In this document: positions 36,257 through 45,048 of the stretch, piece by piece
Numbering within the stretch: the stretch's first letter is position 1
Layout of the letters: each line of letters begins with the position of its first letter
From: Comamonas sp.
GTDB lineage: Bacteria; Pseudomonadota; Gammaproteobacteria; Burkholderiales; Burkholderiaceae_C
NCBI GenBank assembly: GCA_015478895.1
Contig: JADMKK010000057.1
Location: 1-64,000 of the forward strand
DNA length: 64,000 nt
Direction: 5' to 3'
Position numbers and translations under genes: made by a program
The notes under the pieces: model-generated
What the model was told of the DNA's origin: nothing
What the model saw: the letters and a program-made list of their open reading frames with translations, nothing else
The model's database searches: none

Positions 36257-37123
36257 TCAGCTCCAATTTACCTGAGGTTGGAAAATATTTCTAAAGATAT
36301 GCATAGCCATATCTTTACTATAAAAACCACTTGATACATGAGGCCAGAAATCCACCTCATCTTCCCGTATCACCAAATTGACTCTGACTGGAATGGTTTC
36401 CTCTCCCATGGCAGCAAGCACACAAGCTCGATGATAGCCACTGGTCACCAACCAGCACCAATCATTGTTCTTATTGACTAGCGCTGTTGCTACAATATCG
36501 CCATCATTTTCAAAAGAACGCTGATATCCGTTTTTTCGAAAACTATAAATCAATTCATTGATTCTCTTCGCTTCGATACTTAGCTTCTCTTCAGAGACTG
36601 GGCCGCAATAAGCCCATCCTTTTTCAATCCCGCCCTGCAAACCATCTTTTTCATTATCTTTTCTCGTGCCATCCTCGATGGTCTCTTGAAAAGATTTTAC
36701 GCTCCGCGCTCTCCAAGGCAAGACCGCAGCCCAGGCTGGAAATTTCCTCAGATTAGACTCATTGTGCGCGTTTAACAAAAACCAGTCACTGATGCTTTTT
36801 GGTTGGAATTGTTCATAAAAATCATTCAATACAGTTCTCACTGCATTGAATGATTCCATCTTTTCTTCAAACAAGAATCCAGCTTTCGCAGCCTTATAGA
36901 ATGGAGCATTCTTATTCAATTCAAAATAAGGCAATAATCTTCCCTGCCGAACATTTGCATCAATTAACGCGCTACTAAAAATTTCACCATATTTCAAAGA
37001 CAAGGGATGATTGGATTTACTTCGCAAGTCAATCACACCATTGTGATTATCTTCATAAACGCTTGCCAGTTTATTCATAATTTCAGCAATTATTTTCAAG
37101 AGAAGATTGCGAAAAAAAATCAA
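36257..37123 (-). CDS. Hypothetical protein with ParB/sulfiredoxin-like motif
   Basis: A 288-aa protein without a clear known name. Near the C-terminus (about 210-250) it has IVATALVNKNNDWCWLVTSG then Y-H231-R232-ACVLAAMGEETIPVRVN, matching the GxHRxxAxxxxG...VPV pattern of the ParB N-terminal/sulfiredoxin-like fold, which binds nucleotides. The N-terminal 200 residues are unassigned. The frame starts at TTG 37123; an ATG at 37078 is an alternative, and neither has a clear ribosome site. It lies 13 bases after the glycosyltransferase and one base before the methyltransferase, so a role in glycan assembly is the best guess. Confidence 0.7.
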   Translation of the reverse strand: MIFFRNLLLKIIAEIMNKLASVYEDNHNGVIDLRSKSNHPLSLKYGEIFSSALIDANVRQGRLLPYFELNKNAPFYKAAKAGFLFEEKMESFNAVRTVLNDFYEQFQPKSISDWFLLNAHNESNLRKFPAWAAVLPWRARSVKSFQETIEDGTRKDNEKDGLQGGIEKGWAYCGPVSEEKLSIEAKRINELIYSFRKNGYQRSFENDGDIVATALVNKNNDWCWLVTSGYHRACVLAAMGEETIPVRVNLVIREDEVDFWPHVSSGFYSKDMAMHIFRNIFQPQVNWS

Positions 37124-37135
37124 ACACGAGTGAAA

Positions 37136-39985
37136 TCATCGGTTAAGAATAGATTCTGGGCAGGTCAATCCAATATCTTCATACTTCACCTGAAAACTCT
37201 TGGGCTTCTTACCCATACACCAGCGTATCCACATTTGGCGCATAGCAAGAATAGTGCTCTGAACGACTGCAGCAGGTTCTGCCATTTGATCTTGTGAGAA
37301 ATAAACAGATTGCAACTCTCTGCGCACCTTGTTCAAGGTTTGTGGTTGGGTCGCCCACACACGAGCTAAATCGACAAGCTCTGGCACACTGCGGGCCACG
37401 CACATGCTTTCGATTCCAACGCTATGCAAAATAGCAGAAGACTGACGACCTGGATAAGTATCACCAGCAATCGTCAAGGTGGGCACCCCCATCCATAAAG
37501 CATGAAGGGTGGTAGTACCGCCGGTATACGGAAAGGTATCGAGGCAAAGATCAACCTGTGCGTGCAGTTTGAGATAATCAGACAAGCTTGTCCGAGGGAA
37601 GAACATCACACGCTCGCTTGCGATTCCTTCGTTTTTAAACCATTCAGCCACCTCTGACGGCACCCCGTTTGCAGGCATTGCACCCATAATTAATCGAGAA
37701 TCTGGAAGCGCTTTTAGCAGCTGACACCAAGATACGACCACTTCATGGCTAATTTTATTTAAACGATTGAATGAACCAAAAGTTAAGTAACCATTTTTGA
37801 GGAATGGTGCATCTCCGGTATCAACTTTCTCGTCCGATTCTTTAAATGAAAAACTGGATGGAAGCAGAGCAAGCTTTTCTGTGAATTGGCTTTGAAGATC
37901 AACTTTACCTTCTGGCTTTAAATAAAGAGCATTCACAAGTTTGTAATCCATCCCTTTCAGCCCCGTTGTACCTGGGTATCCAAGCCAAGTTACTTGCACA
38001 GGTGCTGGATGGCGAGCAAACACTGATAAGCGATTTCCTGCTGTATGCCCACTGACATCGACAAGAATATCAATCCCATCTTCTCTAATTTTTTCTACCA
38101 AACGGTCATCTGACCATTTCACTACCGAACGCCATACATTAATATTCTTTTCAATTTGCAGCGTTGCGCCGTCACGTGCCCCGTGATTCACATAAGCATA
38201 GGAGATTATTTCGCTATGCTCTGCCAAGGATTGAAAAAATGGAATAACAAATTGCGCGACAGCATGGTTACGGAAGTCAGCAGAGACAAAACCGACTTTC
38301 AATGCTCTTTCAGGTATTCGGGTATTGTTGTATCTTGAAAATTGTCGACCCTTGACGCCCTCTTCGATTAAGCGTCCATACAGTCTATGCTCACGATAAA
38401 GCTCTTCCGGCGTTATTTTTGTACTGTGACTGAGAGCAAAAAGCAAACAACTGCGTGCAAAATCAAAATCAGGATCGACCGCTAATGCTTGGCGAAAACA
38501 AGCAATCGCATCGTCAATACGGCTAAGCGCCAGATTGATGACGCCTAGATTGGTATGCAATTGAGGAACATTTGGCAATACGGCAATACTGGATTTGACT
38601 TCCTCCATCGCCACAGATGGCTCTTCCGTACTGTTAAGGGCCGCACTGAGCATGATGTGTGCAGGAACAAAATCCGGCTTGATCTTGATGGCACGGCGCA
38701 ACCAGTCTACCGCTTCGTTTTCGCGCTTTTGATGGACCAGATTGCGGCCGACCTCAAACAAAGTTTCCGGGCTGCCATTGTCAATTTCTGTGCATCGCAA
38801 AAGCCCTGCTTCAGCTTCAGCAAATCGCCCATGAAATTCTAAAAGATGGCACAAATTACGCAATGCTGGGGTGTAGCCAGGATGGATTTTTAATGCGCTC
38901 CGGAACGCATTTTCTGCAGCGGCCAATCGATCTTGATTGCGCAGGGTAATACCATAGGCATCTAGCAATTCCGGCACATTCGGGCTGGCTTCTACAGCTA
39001 ATTTAAAACACACAAGTGCGCCGTCTTGATCGCCTTCACTGCGCAACAAAGAACCAAATTTTTCCAAAAGCATCGGACTCAGTCCTTCGCTCCGTAATGC
39101 CCAAGCGTAGCTGTGCAGCGCTTTTTCCGCTTTACCTTGCTTTTGATAGATCAATCCCATTTTGCCGAGCGCTTGGGCATTGCTGGGATATATGCGCAGC
39201 ATGCCTTGTAATACCGTTTCCGCTTCATCCAAACGATTCAAATCAAGCAATGCATCGGCCAATGCAATGTGGTTTGCCACACTTGTGGGTTGCAATATGG
39301 CAACTTGACGACGCGCCTCCAGTGCTTTTTCAAGGAATCCTTGCCGTTTTTCCGTTTCAGCCAACATCGTCCAAACGACGACAGCTTGCGGAAAGCGCTG
39401 AAGCATCGCGGTAATGGCATTAAGAGTTGGTTCGTATTTTTTTTGATTGAAAACACTCAACAGCTGCTGCAAATCCTGCATGCTGGGATCCGCCCCCCTC
39501 ATAGTTTGCGCTTCTAACGGCTGAGGTTCTGGCAAGGGGGGGGCATCGGTCAATACAGCATCCACCAAATCAGCAATAGTGGTGCGTTCCAATCGAATAT
39601 CACGTGTGAATGAGGCAATTTGCAAATCATTCAAGCCATAGTTGCTGGCAAGAATCAATACATGCTCGGCCACATCCAGAGCACCCGCCTTAATAAGTGA
39701 ATCCAGATAGCTGAACCAGAATTGCAATCTAGTGGGGTCAAGGTTAAGAGCCGCTTCAAAATACGGGAGAGCCTCTGCTGGCTCAAGCAGCTGCACCGAA
39801 AACAGGACGCCAAGGTTGTGCAGAGCATCAGCATCATCGGGACATTCTTTTAGCAGCGAAAAGTATTGTGACTTGGCTTCTTCAAAACGCCATTGCTGCT
39901 GCAGGCTTATAGCGTATTCCAGTTTATCTTCTGGAATGGAAGAACTTTTATTGTCTAAAACGACGTTTTGATCATTAGTTTTCAT
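37136..39985 (-). CDS. TPR-containing O-GlcNAc-transferase-like glycosyltransferase (GT41)
   Basis: A 949-aa cytoplasmic protein with about 13 tetratricopeptide repeats (residues 20-540; e.g. DADALHNLGVLFSV, NAQALGKMGLIYQKQGKAEK, QLHTNLGVINLALSRIDDAI) and a C-terminal GT41 catalytic domain (from about 560). Catalytic-domain landmarks are VGFVSADFRNHAVAQFV, DILVDVSGHTAGNRL, VTWLGYPGTTGLKGMDY, LTFGSFNRLNKI and LDTFPYTGGTTTLHALWMGV followed by GRQSSAILHSVGI. Bacterial members near flagellin genes are known or proposed to glycosylate flagellin Ser/Thr. It heads the leftward three-gene unit. Alternative: a lipid- or polysaccharide-directed transferase. Confidence 0.9.
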   Translation of the reverse strand: MKTNDQNVVLDNKSSSIPEDKLEYAISLQQQWRFEEAKSQYFSLLKECPDDADALHNLGVLFSVQLLEPAEALPYFEAALNLDPTRLQFWFSYLDSLIKAGALDVAEHVLILASNYGLNDLQIASFTRDIRLERTTIADLVDAVLTDAPPLPEPQPLEAQTMRGADPSMQDLQQLLSVFNQKKYEPTLNAITAMLQRFPQAVVVWTMLAETEKRQGFLEKALEARRQVAILQPTSVANHIALADALLDLNRLDEAETVLQGMLRIYPSNAQALGKMGLIYQKQGKAEKALHSYAWALRSEGLSPMLLEKFGSLLRSEGDQDGALVCFKLAVEASPNVPELLDAYGITLRNQDRLAAAENAFRSALKIHPGYTPALRNLCHLLEFHGRFAEAEAGLLRCTEIDNGSPETLFEVGRNLVHQKRENEAVDWLRRAIKIKPDFVPAHIMLSAALNSTEEPSVAMEEVKSSIAVLPNVPQLHTNLGVINLALSRIDDAIACFRQALAVDPDFDFARSCLLFALSHSTKITPEELYREHRLYGRLIEEGVKGRQFSRYNNTRIPERALKVGFVSADFRNHAVAQFVIPFFQSLAEHSEIISYAYVNHGARDGATLQIEKNINVWRSVVKWSDDRLVEKIREDGIDILVDVSGHTAGNRLSVFARHPAPVQVTWLGYPGTTGLKGMDYKLVNALYLKPEGKVDLQSQFTEKLALLPSSFSFKESDEKVDTGDAPFLKNGYLTFGSFNRLNKISHEVVVSWCQLLKALPDSRLIMGAMPANGVPSEVAEWFKNEGIASERVMFFPRTSLSDYLKLHAQVDLCLDTFPYTGGTTTLHALWMGVPTLTIAGDTYPGRQSSAILHSVGIESMCVARSVPELVDLARVWATQPQTLNKVRRELQSVYFSQDQMAEPAAVVQSTILAMRQMWIRWCMGKKPKSFQVKYEDIGLTCPESILNR

Positions 39986-40566
39986 TGCACGTTTTTACCT
40001 TGCACATTTTTTGAAAAAATTCCCATCTTATTTAGCAAAAACATTTCAATTGTTCAAAGAGATTTTGCAAGATATTCAAACTTAGTCAGCTTTAGAAAAT
40101 ACAGGTAATTTTTTAAATTTGCTTTTTACAAATTTAATATCTAATACCAGCCACAACAATAAATTAAATTTCATCTAATAAAAATATAATCAATGATTAT
40201 CCATGGTATATAGAAAGCCAGCTTATTTCATATTCCAGCGGGAAAATTGGATTTTCTTTTAAGTCATCTCGAAATATTTGCGGTTTGTTCAAACCGAACC
40301 TTAGACTCAAAACGGTAATAATGCCGAAGTGAAACTGCTTGAATAAATGCTGCAGACAAGACGGAAGAGACATGAGTGGGGAGGACTCGATACGATGTAT
40401 TAAGACAAATTATTCAAGAAACAGACTGATCTGCCGATAGCTACTAAGCGTGTAATTTGCCAACTAGAGCTTAACGAGGCAGCCCCCTTCCGAACCCAAG
40501 AAGAGACGCGAGCTTCTGCGCTAGTTTCTTCTTTTGGTCGGCATCCAGTCTGACAGAATCACTCCC
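39986..40566. other. AT-rich intergenic region before motA
   Basis: Gap of 581 bases between the divergent glycosyltransferase and motA. The first 220 bases are very AT-rich and presumably hold the glycosyltransferase promoter; the only specific signal I can name is the sigma-28 promoter at 40414-40440. A 21-codon ATG frame at 40372 overlaps that promoter and is not credible as a gene. No RNA gene is seen. Confidence 0.6.
40414..40440 (+). promoter_or_regulatory. Sigma-28 promoter for motA-motB-cheY-cheZ
   Basis: TCAA (40414-40417), 15 bases, GCCGATAG (40433-40440): a near-perfect FliA promoter. It lies 127 bases upstream of the motA ATG, and the downstream genes are classic late (class III) motility genes. 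Confidence 0.88.
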
Positions 40567-41424
40567 ATGCTTGTCCTCATTGGTTACATCATTGCCTTCG
40601 GTTGCGTTTTCGGTGTCTATGCCCTGCACGGCGGAAACATGGGCGTACTCGGCAAAGCCCTCCCCTTCGAAATGGCCACAATTGGCGGCGCTGCCATTGG
40701 CGCTTTCATTGTGAGCAATCAGCCCAAAGTGCTCAAAGCCACCATGGCGGCCATACCCGCTGCGCTCAAGGGCTCTAAATACACCAAAGCCCGCTTTATG
40801 AGCTTGATGGCATTACTGTATGACATGCTGCAAAAAGCGCGCAAAGAAGGCTTGATGGCGATTGAAATGGACGTGGAAGAGCCCGCTGAATCCCCCATCT
40901 TTCAAAAGTACCCCGAAATCTTGGCCGACCAGCATCTGGTTGAGTTCATGACCGACTATTTGCGCATGATGGTTTCGGGCAATCTCAATTCCCACGAGAT
41001 CGAAGCCCTGATGGAAAACGAGATGGAGGCCCACCACAATGAAGACAATCGCGTGGTGGTGGCGCTGCAGCGTTTGGCGGGCGCTTTGCCAGCCTTCGGT
41101 ATCGTGGCGGCGGTGCTTGGTGTGGTGAACACGATGGGCTCGGTGGGGCAACCGCCCTCGGTGCTGGGCGGCATGATTGCCTCGGCTTTGGTGGGTACTT
41201 TTCTAGGTATTTTGCTGGCCTATGCACTGGTCGAGCCCTTGGCAGGTCTGATCGAACAACGCTACCAAGATGGCCACAAGGAACTCGAATGCATCAAGTG
41301 CACCTTGATTGCCAGTATGCAAGGCTACAACCCCCCCACTGCCATTGAATTTGGCCGCAAGGTGTTGTACTCCAGCGAACGCCCCGGCTTCTTGGAGCTG
41401 GAAGCATTCGTCAAAGGAAAATAA
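40567..41424 (+). CDS. motA: Flagellar motor stator protein MotA
   Basis: Proton-channel stator subunit (285 aa) with four membrane helices: VLIGYIIAFGCVFGVYALHG, an adjacent second helix (FEMATIGGAAIGAFIVS), and two C-terminal helices (AFGIVAAVLGVVNTMGS, VGTFLGILLAYALVEPLAGL). The large cytoplasmic loop carries the charged residues that contact FliG. The start at ATG 40567 matches the usual MotA N-terminus; a TTG at 40534 would add eleven residues. No good ribosome site is seen. Transcribed from the sigma-28 promoter with motB 4 bases downstream. Confidence 0.95.
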   Translation: MLVLIGYIIAFGCVFGVYALHGGNMGVLGKALPFEMATIGGAAIGAFIVSNQPKVLKATMAAIPAALKGSKYTKARFMSLMALLYDMLQKARKEGLMAIEMDVEEPAESPIFQKYPEILADQHLVEFMTDYLRMMVSGNLNSHEIEALMENEMEAHHNEDNRVVVALQRLAGALPAFGIVAAVLGVVNTMGSVGQPPSVLGGMIASALVGTFLGILLAYALVEPLAGLIEQRYQDGHKELECIKCTLIASMQGYNPPTAIEFGRKVLYSSERPGFLELEAFVKGK

Positions 41425-41428
41425 GTAG

Positions 41429-42409
41429 ATGCCCCCCCCAATTCCTCCCGGAGGTGCCGCAGGCGGCGCTGCAGCTACTGAGAAAAAGCTGCAGCCCATC
41501 ATCATCAAACGCATCAAAAAAGGGGCGCATGGCCATCATGGCGGCGCCTGGAAGATTGCTTATGCTGACTTCATGACAGCGATGATGGCTTTCTTCTTGC
41601 TGATGTGGTTGTTGGGCTCCACCTCTAAAGGTGACTTACAGGGCATCGCAGCCTACTTTAACTCGCCACTGAAAGTGGCAATGAATGGCGGTGATGGCTC
41701 CGGCAATAGCTCCAGCATCATTCCAGGCGGAGGAACGGATTTGGCAAAAATTCACGGCCAGGTCAAGCGTGCAGATGCCGAGGACGATGCCCAGAAACGC
41801 CAGAACACGCGCCAGCAGCGGGCGCAGCAAGATGCGCAGCGCATCAAGGCTTTGCGCGCCAAGATTGATGCCATGATTTCCAGCAATGCCACGCTGAACG
41901 AATACAAATCTCAAATCCGCATGGATGTCACGCCAGACGGCTTGCAGATTCAAATTGTGGATGAGCAAAACCGCCCGATGTTTGACATTGGCAGTGCCCT
42001 AGTCAAGCCCTACATGCGCGATATTTTGCGTGAGGTGGGTTCAGCTTTGGGCGGTGTTGAAAACCGCATTAGCTTGGCAGGGCACACGGATGCAGCACCT
42101 TATGGCTCGGGCGACAAGGGTTACAGCAACTGGGAGCTGTCCGCGGATCGGGCCAATGCATCGCGCCGTGAACTGGTTGCTGCAGGTATGCCCAATGACA
42201 AGCTGGCACGTGTTGTTGGTTTGTCTGCCAGCGACTTGCTGCACCCAGACAATCCGCGCGCAGCGCAAAACAGACGCATCACCATTACAGTGCTCACCCA
42301 TGAAGCTGAAGAGCGCTTGCTGGGCAAGCGCGATCATTCTGCGCAACAAGATACCCAGTTGGTGCCGGAAAAAAAGGACAATCTTGCCGCTGGGGTCGAA
42401 ACTCCGTGA
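41429..42409 (+). CDS. motB: Flagellar motor stator protein MotB
   Basis: Stator subunit (326 aa) that anchors MotA to peptidoglycan. The single membrane helix holds the proton-carrying aspartate D47 (IAYADFMTAMMAFFLLMWLL), which predicts a proton-driven motor. The periplasmic OmpA-like domain (about 170-290) has the peptidoglycan-binding ISLAGHTDAAPYG and WELSADRANASRRELVAAG. The N-terminus is an unusual Pro/Gly/Ala-rich tail of about 17 residues before the conserved KRIKKGAHGHHGGAWK. Confidence 0.96.
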   Translation: MPPPIPPGGAAGGAAATEKKLQPIIIKRIKKGAHGHHGGAWKIAYADFMTAMMAFFLLMWLLGSTSKGDLQGIAAYFNSPLKVAMNGGDGSGNSSSIIPGGGTDLAKIHGQVKRADAEDDAQKRQNTRQQRAQQDAQRIKALRAKIDAMISSNATLNEYKSQIRMDVTPDGLQIQIVDEQNRPMFDIGSALVKPYMRDILREVGSALGGVENRISLAGHTDAAPYGSGDKGYSNWELSADRANASRRELVAAGMPNDKLARVVGLSASDLLHPDNPRAAQNRRITITVLTHEAEERLLGKRDHSAQQDTQLVPEKKDNLAAGVETP

Positions 42410-42428
42410 CAATTTGTTAATTAAGACG

Positions 42429-42453
42429 AGGCCTGCGTTTCATGCTCAGGCCT
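42429..42453 (+). other. Hairpin in the motB-cheY gap
   Basis: AGGCCTG (42429-42435) and CAGGCCT (42447-42453) form a 7-bp stem in the 77-base gap before cheY. No T-run follows, so it probably acts on mRNA stability or partial attenuation rather than as a terminator. Confidence 0.35.
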
Positions 42454-42486
42454 TACTCAGAGAATCTTTGACCGAAAGGGTCTCCC

Positions 42487-42879
42487 GTGGCTAACAATGC
42501 CCTTCGCTTTTTAATCGTTGACGATTTCTCCACCATGCGCCGTATCGTGCGTAATTTGTTGAAAGAAAGTGGCTTTACTGAGGCTGACGAAGCCGAAGAC
42601 GGTGTCGTTGCACTGCACAAGCTGCGCAACAGCAGGTTCGACTTTGTGGTGACTGACATCAACATGCCGAACATGAATGGCTTTCAGTTGCTTACCGAAA
42701 TCAAGGCGGACGAAAAGCTCAAGCACTTGCCGGTTTTGATGGTGACAGCGGAGGCCCGCAAAGAAGACATCGTGGCGGCTGCGCAAGGTGGCGCCGCAGG
42801 CTATATCGTCAAGCCCTTTACCAAGGCAACGCTGGAAGAAAAGGTCAATCTGATCTTGAAGAAGGTTGGCTTGGGATAA
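42487..42879 (+). CDS. cheY: Chemotaxis response regulator CheY (motor type)
   Basis: A single receiver domain (130 aa) close to the classical CheY: D12-D13, phospho-acceptor D57 in [12 protein letters not shown], conserved threonine in LMVTAEA and lysine in GYIVKPFTK. The aromatic switch residue lies in this last strand. It starts with GTG at 42487, with AAGGG upstream. It sits directly before cheZ, so it is the best candidate for the regulator that binds FliM; the che operon at 2383-8873 encodes a second, more divergent CheY. Confidence 0.94.
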   Translation: MANNALRFLIVDDFSTMRRIVRNLLKESGFTEADEAEDGVVALHKLRNSRFDFVVTDINMPNMNGFQLLTEIKADEKLKHLPVLMVTAEARKEDIVAAAQGGAAGYIVKPFTKATLEEKVNLILKKVGLG

Positions 42880-42884
42880 TCGAT

Positions 42885-43640
42885 ATGGAACAGATCCCGA
42901 CCAACAGCAGCGCTTTGTCGCCGGGTTTTGACCCTGGCAATGTGCACAACAAAATCGGTGTGCTGACGCGGCAGTTGCACGATGCGCTGCGCGAGTTGGG
43001 CTATGCAGACAGGCTGCGCGGCTCGGCCGAAGAGTTGCCGGATGCGCAAAACAGGCTGTCTTATATTGCCCGACTGACTGGTCAGGCCGCCGAAAAGGTA
43101 CTGACTTTGGTGGATGACGCCAAAGAGCGCCAGACCGACATCGTGGCGCAGACCAAAAAGATGCGCCAGGCGATGATTGCTGACCCTGTCGCAGCGGTGG
43201 CCAAGGGCCACATCATGAATTATTTGGAAGACATGGAAAAAGCCACAGAAATTGTGGACAACCAGTTGACCGACATCATGATGGCCCAGGACTTCCACGA
43301 TCTGACGGGGCAAGTCATTGCCAAGGTGGTGACTCTGGCGGGCAATCTGGAAAGCCAGTTGGTAGGCTTGCTGCTGCAGACAGCGCCGCACCCGACATCG
43401 GCTGCAATGCCTGTTGAAACAGCATCGGCCCCCGCTGCTCTGGCTGCAATGCAAGGCGCAGCCCACCCTGTCTCTGCCGATGAAACTGACGATGTGTGGG
43501 CTGCTGCGCTGGCTGAATCCAGCCCGGTGCAGCCTGAGCACCCGTCACTTTCTGGCCCTGTGGTGGACCCAGAAAACACGCCCGATGTGGTGACCTCACA
43601 GTCCCAGGTGGATGATTTACTGGCCAGCTTGGGCTTTTAA
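42885..43640 (+). CDS. cheZ: CheY-phosphate phosphatase CheZ
   Basis: Phosphatase (251 aa) that resets CheY. The long helical hairpin includes QDFHDLTGQVIAKVVTL with catalytic-region D139 and Q143 (DxxxQ). A flexible Ala/Pro/Ser linker follows, and the C-terminal CheY-docking peptide VDDLLASLGF is the textbook form. Five bases separate it from cheY. It provides the template for recognising the shorter CheZ-like protein at 8427-8873. Confidence 0.95.
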   Translation: MEQIPTNSSALSPGFDPGNVHNKIGVLTRQLHDALRELGYADRLRGSAEELPDAQNRLSYIARLTGQAAEKVLTLVDDAKERQTDIVAQTKKMRQAMIADPVAAVAKGHIMNYLEDMEKATEIVDNQLTDIMMAQDFHDLTGQVIAKVVTLAGNLESQLVGLLLQTAPHPTSAAMPVETASAPAALAAMQGAAHPVSADETDDVWAAALAESSPVQPEHPSLSGPVVDPENTPDVVTSQSQVDDLLASLGF

Positions 43641-43642
43641 AA

Positions 43643-43738
43643 GCATAGCTAAAAGCCGTTAAGAAGTAAGGATTTCAGCGCTTTAAAGCGTTGAAGTCGT
43701 TATATCTCAATGGCTAGTAGCTCTTTAGCTGATAGCAA
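43643..43738. repeat. Palindromic intergenic repeat, copy R6
   Basis: Follows cheZ by three bases. Arms AGCATAGCTAAAAGCCGTT and TGGCTAGTAGCT, inner AAGGATTTCAG...TTGAAGTCGTTAT with an extra CGCTTTAAAGCG palindrome at the tip. Closest to R2. It likely ends the motAB-cheYZ transcript before flhB. Confidence 0.65.
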
Positions 43739-43876
43739 AAACACATTGCTTATCAGAAGCTTGGTTGCCAGCAGCACCCAGAGGCGTTGAAATAGCGGCC
43801 CCGTAAGCGCTCTTATCCAGCTTTAGCTTCCGCGTCCCTTACGGACAATGGCATGAGACACCCCTCTCATACCATC

Positions 43877-45028
43877 ATGGAATCGAGCCAAGACAAATCC
43901 CTACCAGCAACCGCACGGAAGCTGCAGAAAACCCGCGATGACGGGCAGACCTCGCGTTCGCGCGATCTCGGCCATCTGTCGGTGTTGGGCGTCGGCTCTT
44001 TGATGGTGCTGATGCTCGGCCCTACATTGATGCATCAACTGCGCATTGCTTTTAGCAAGCAGTTGACCTTCAGTGCCGACACCGTTTTGGTGCCTCAATT
44101 GATGGTTGAGCGGCTGGCCAGCATGGCGGCCACCGGCATCATGGGCTGCCTGATTTTTGCAGTCTCGATCAACCTTGTTTCTATCATCTTGACGTTGATG
44201 GCGGGCGGCTGGGTGCTGAGCATCAAACCCATCATGCCGAAGTTCAGCCGGCTCAATCCCATCGCTGGACTGGGCAACGTCTTCTCCAAGCAGCAGATCA
44301 TTACCGCGGTCAAGAACGTCGCACTGACACTAGTTTTGGCCACCGTCAGCTGGTTCCACATCAAGTCCGGCATCGTAGAGCTGTCATCCATCCCCGCTTT
44401 GGTCGGCCCTGCCGCATTGGCCCAGGTGGGCGACTGGATTGTCAGCGGCATGATCATGCTGCTGCTGGTGGTCTTCATCGTGGCCATGATTGATGTGCCG
44501 CTGCAAAAAGTGCTGTTCCTGCAACGCTTGAAAATGAGCCACCAGGAAGTCAAGCAAGAACACAAACAGTCCGAAGGCAGCCCTGAGCTCAAGGGCAAGA
44601 TTCGCCAAAAGCAGCGTGAAATAGCGCAACGCTCGAGCATCAACGCCGTGCCCAAGGCCGACTTTGTGATCACCAACCCCACCCACTATTCGGTGGCACT
44701 GCGCTATGACGAGGCCACGATGGCTGCCCCCCAAGTGGTGGCCATGGGTGCAGATTTGGTGGCGCTGAAGATTCGGGAAGTGGCCAAGGCCCACAGCATT
44801 CCGGTGCTGGAGTCCCCCATGCTGGCGCGGGCTTTGTATGCGCATGCCGAAATTGACCAGTCCATTCCTTCCACGCTGTACACCGCCGTGGCCCAGGTCT
44901 TGGCTTACGTTTACCGCCTCAAGGCCGCCATGCGCGGCCAAGGCCCTGCACCGGGTGCGCTCACGCAACCCCACGTGCCCCCAGAACTTGATCCGCACAC
45001 GCCCCGTGCTGCGGACGCAAAGCTTTAA
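43877..45028 (+). CDS. flhB: Flagellar export switch protein FlhB
   Basis: Export gate protein (383 aa) that switches substrate specificity from hook to filament. An N-terminal segment (SSQDKSLPATARKLQKTRDD) precedes four membrane helices; the cytoplasmic FlhBc domain has the autocleavage site NPTH in FVITNPTHYSVALRY. The C-terminal Pro-rich tail (about 25 residues) is dispensable in the family. ATG 43877 aligns with the family start; an ATG eight codons earlier is possible. Confidence 0.95.
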   Translation: MESSQDKSLPATARKLQKTRDDGQTSRSRDLGHLSVLGVGSLMVLMLGPTLMHQLRIAFSKQLTFSADTVLVPQLMVERLASMAATGIMGCLIFAVSINLVSIILTLMAGGWVLSIKPIMPKFSRLNPIAGLGNVFSKQQIITAVKNVALTLVLATVSWFHIKSGIVELSSIPALVGPAALAQVGDWIVSGMIMLLLVVFIVAMIDVPLQKVLFLQRLKMSHQEVKQEHKQSEGSPELKGKIRQKQREIAQRSSINAVPKADFVITNPTHYSVALRYDEATMAAPQVVAMGADLVALKIREVAKAHSIPVLESPMLARALYAHAEIDQSIPSTLYTAVAQVLAYVYRLKAAMRGQGPAPGALTQPHVPPELDPHTPRAADAKL

Positions 45029-45048
45029 GCGCTAGAAAGCACTGCACC

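Noticed and set aside
40372-40440. 21-codon ATG frame before motA
   Set aside because: It overlaps the -35 and -10 of the motA promoter and ends with it, so it cannot be on that transcript.
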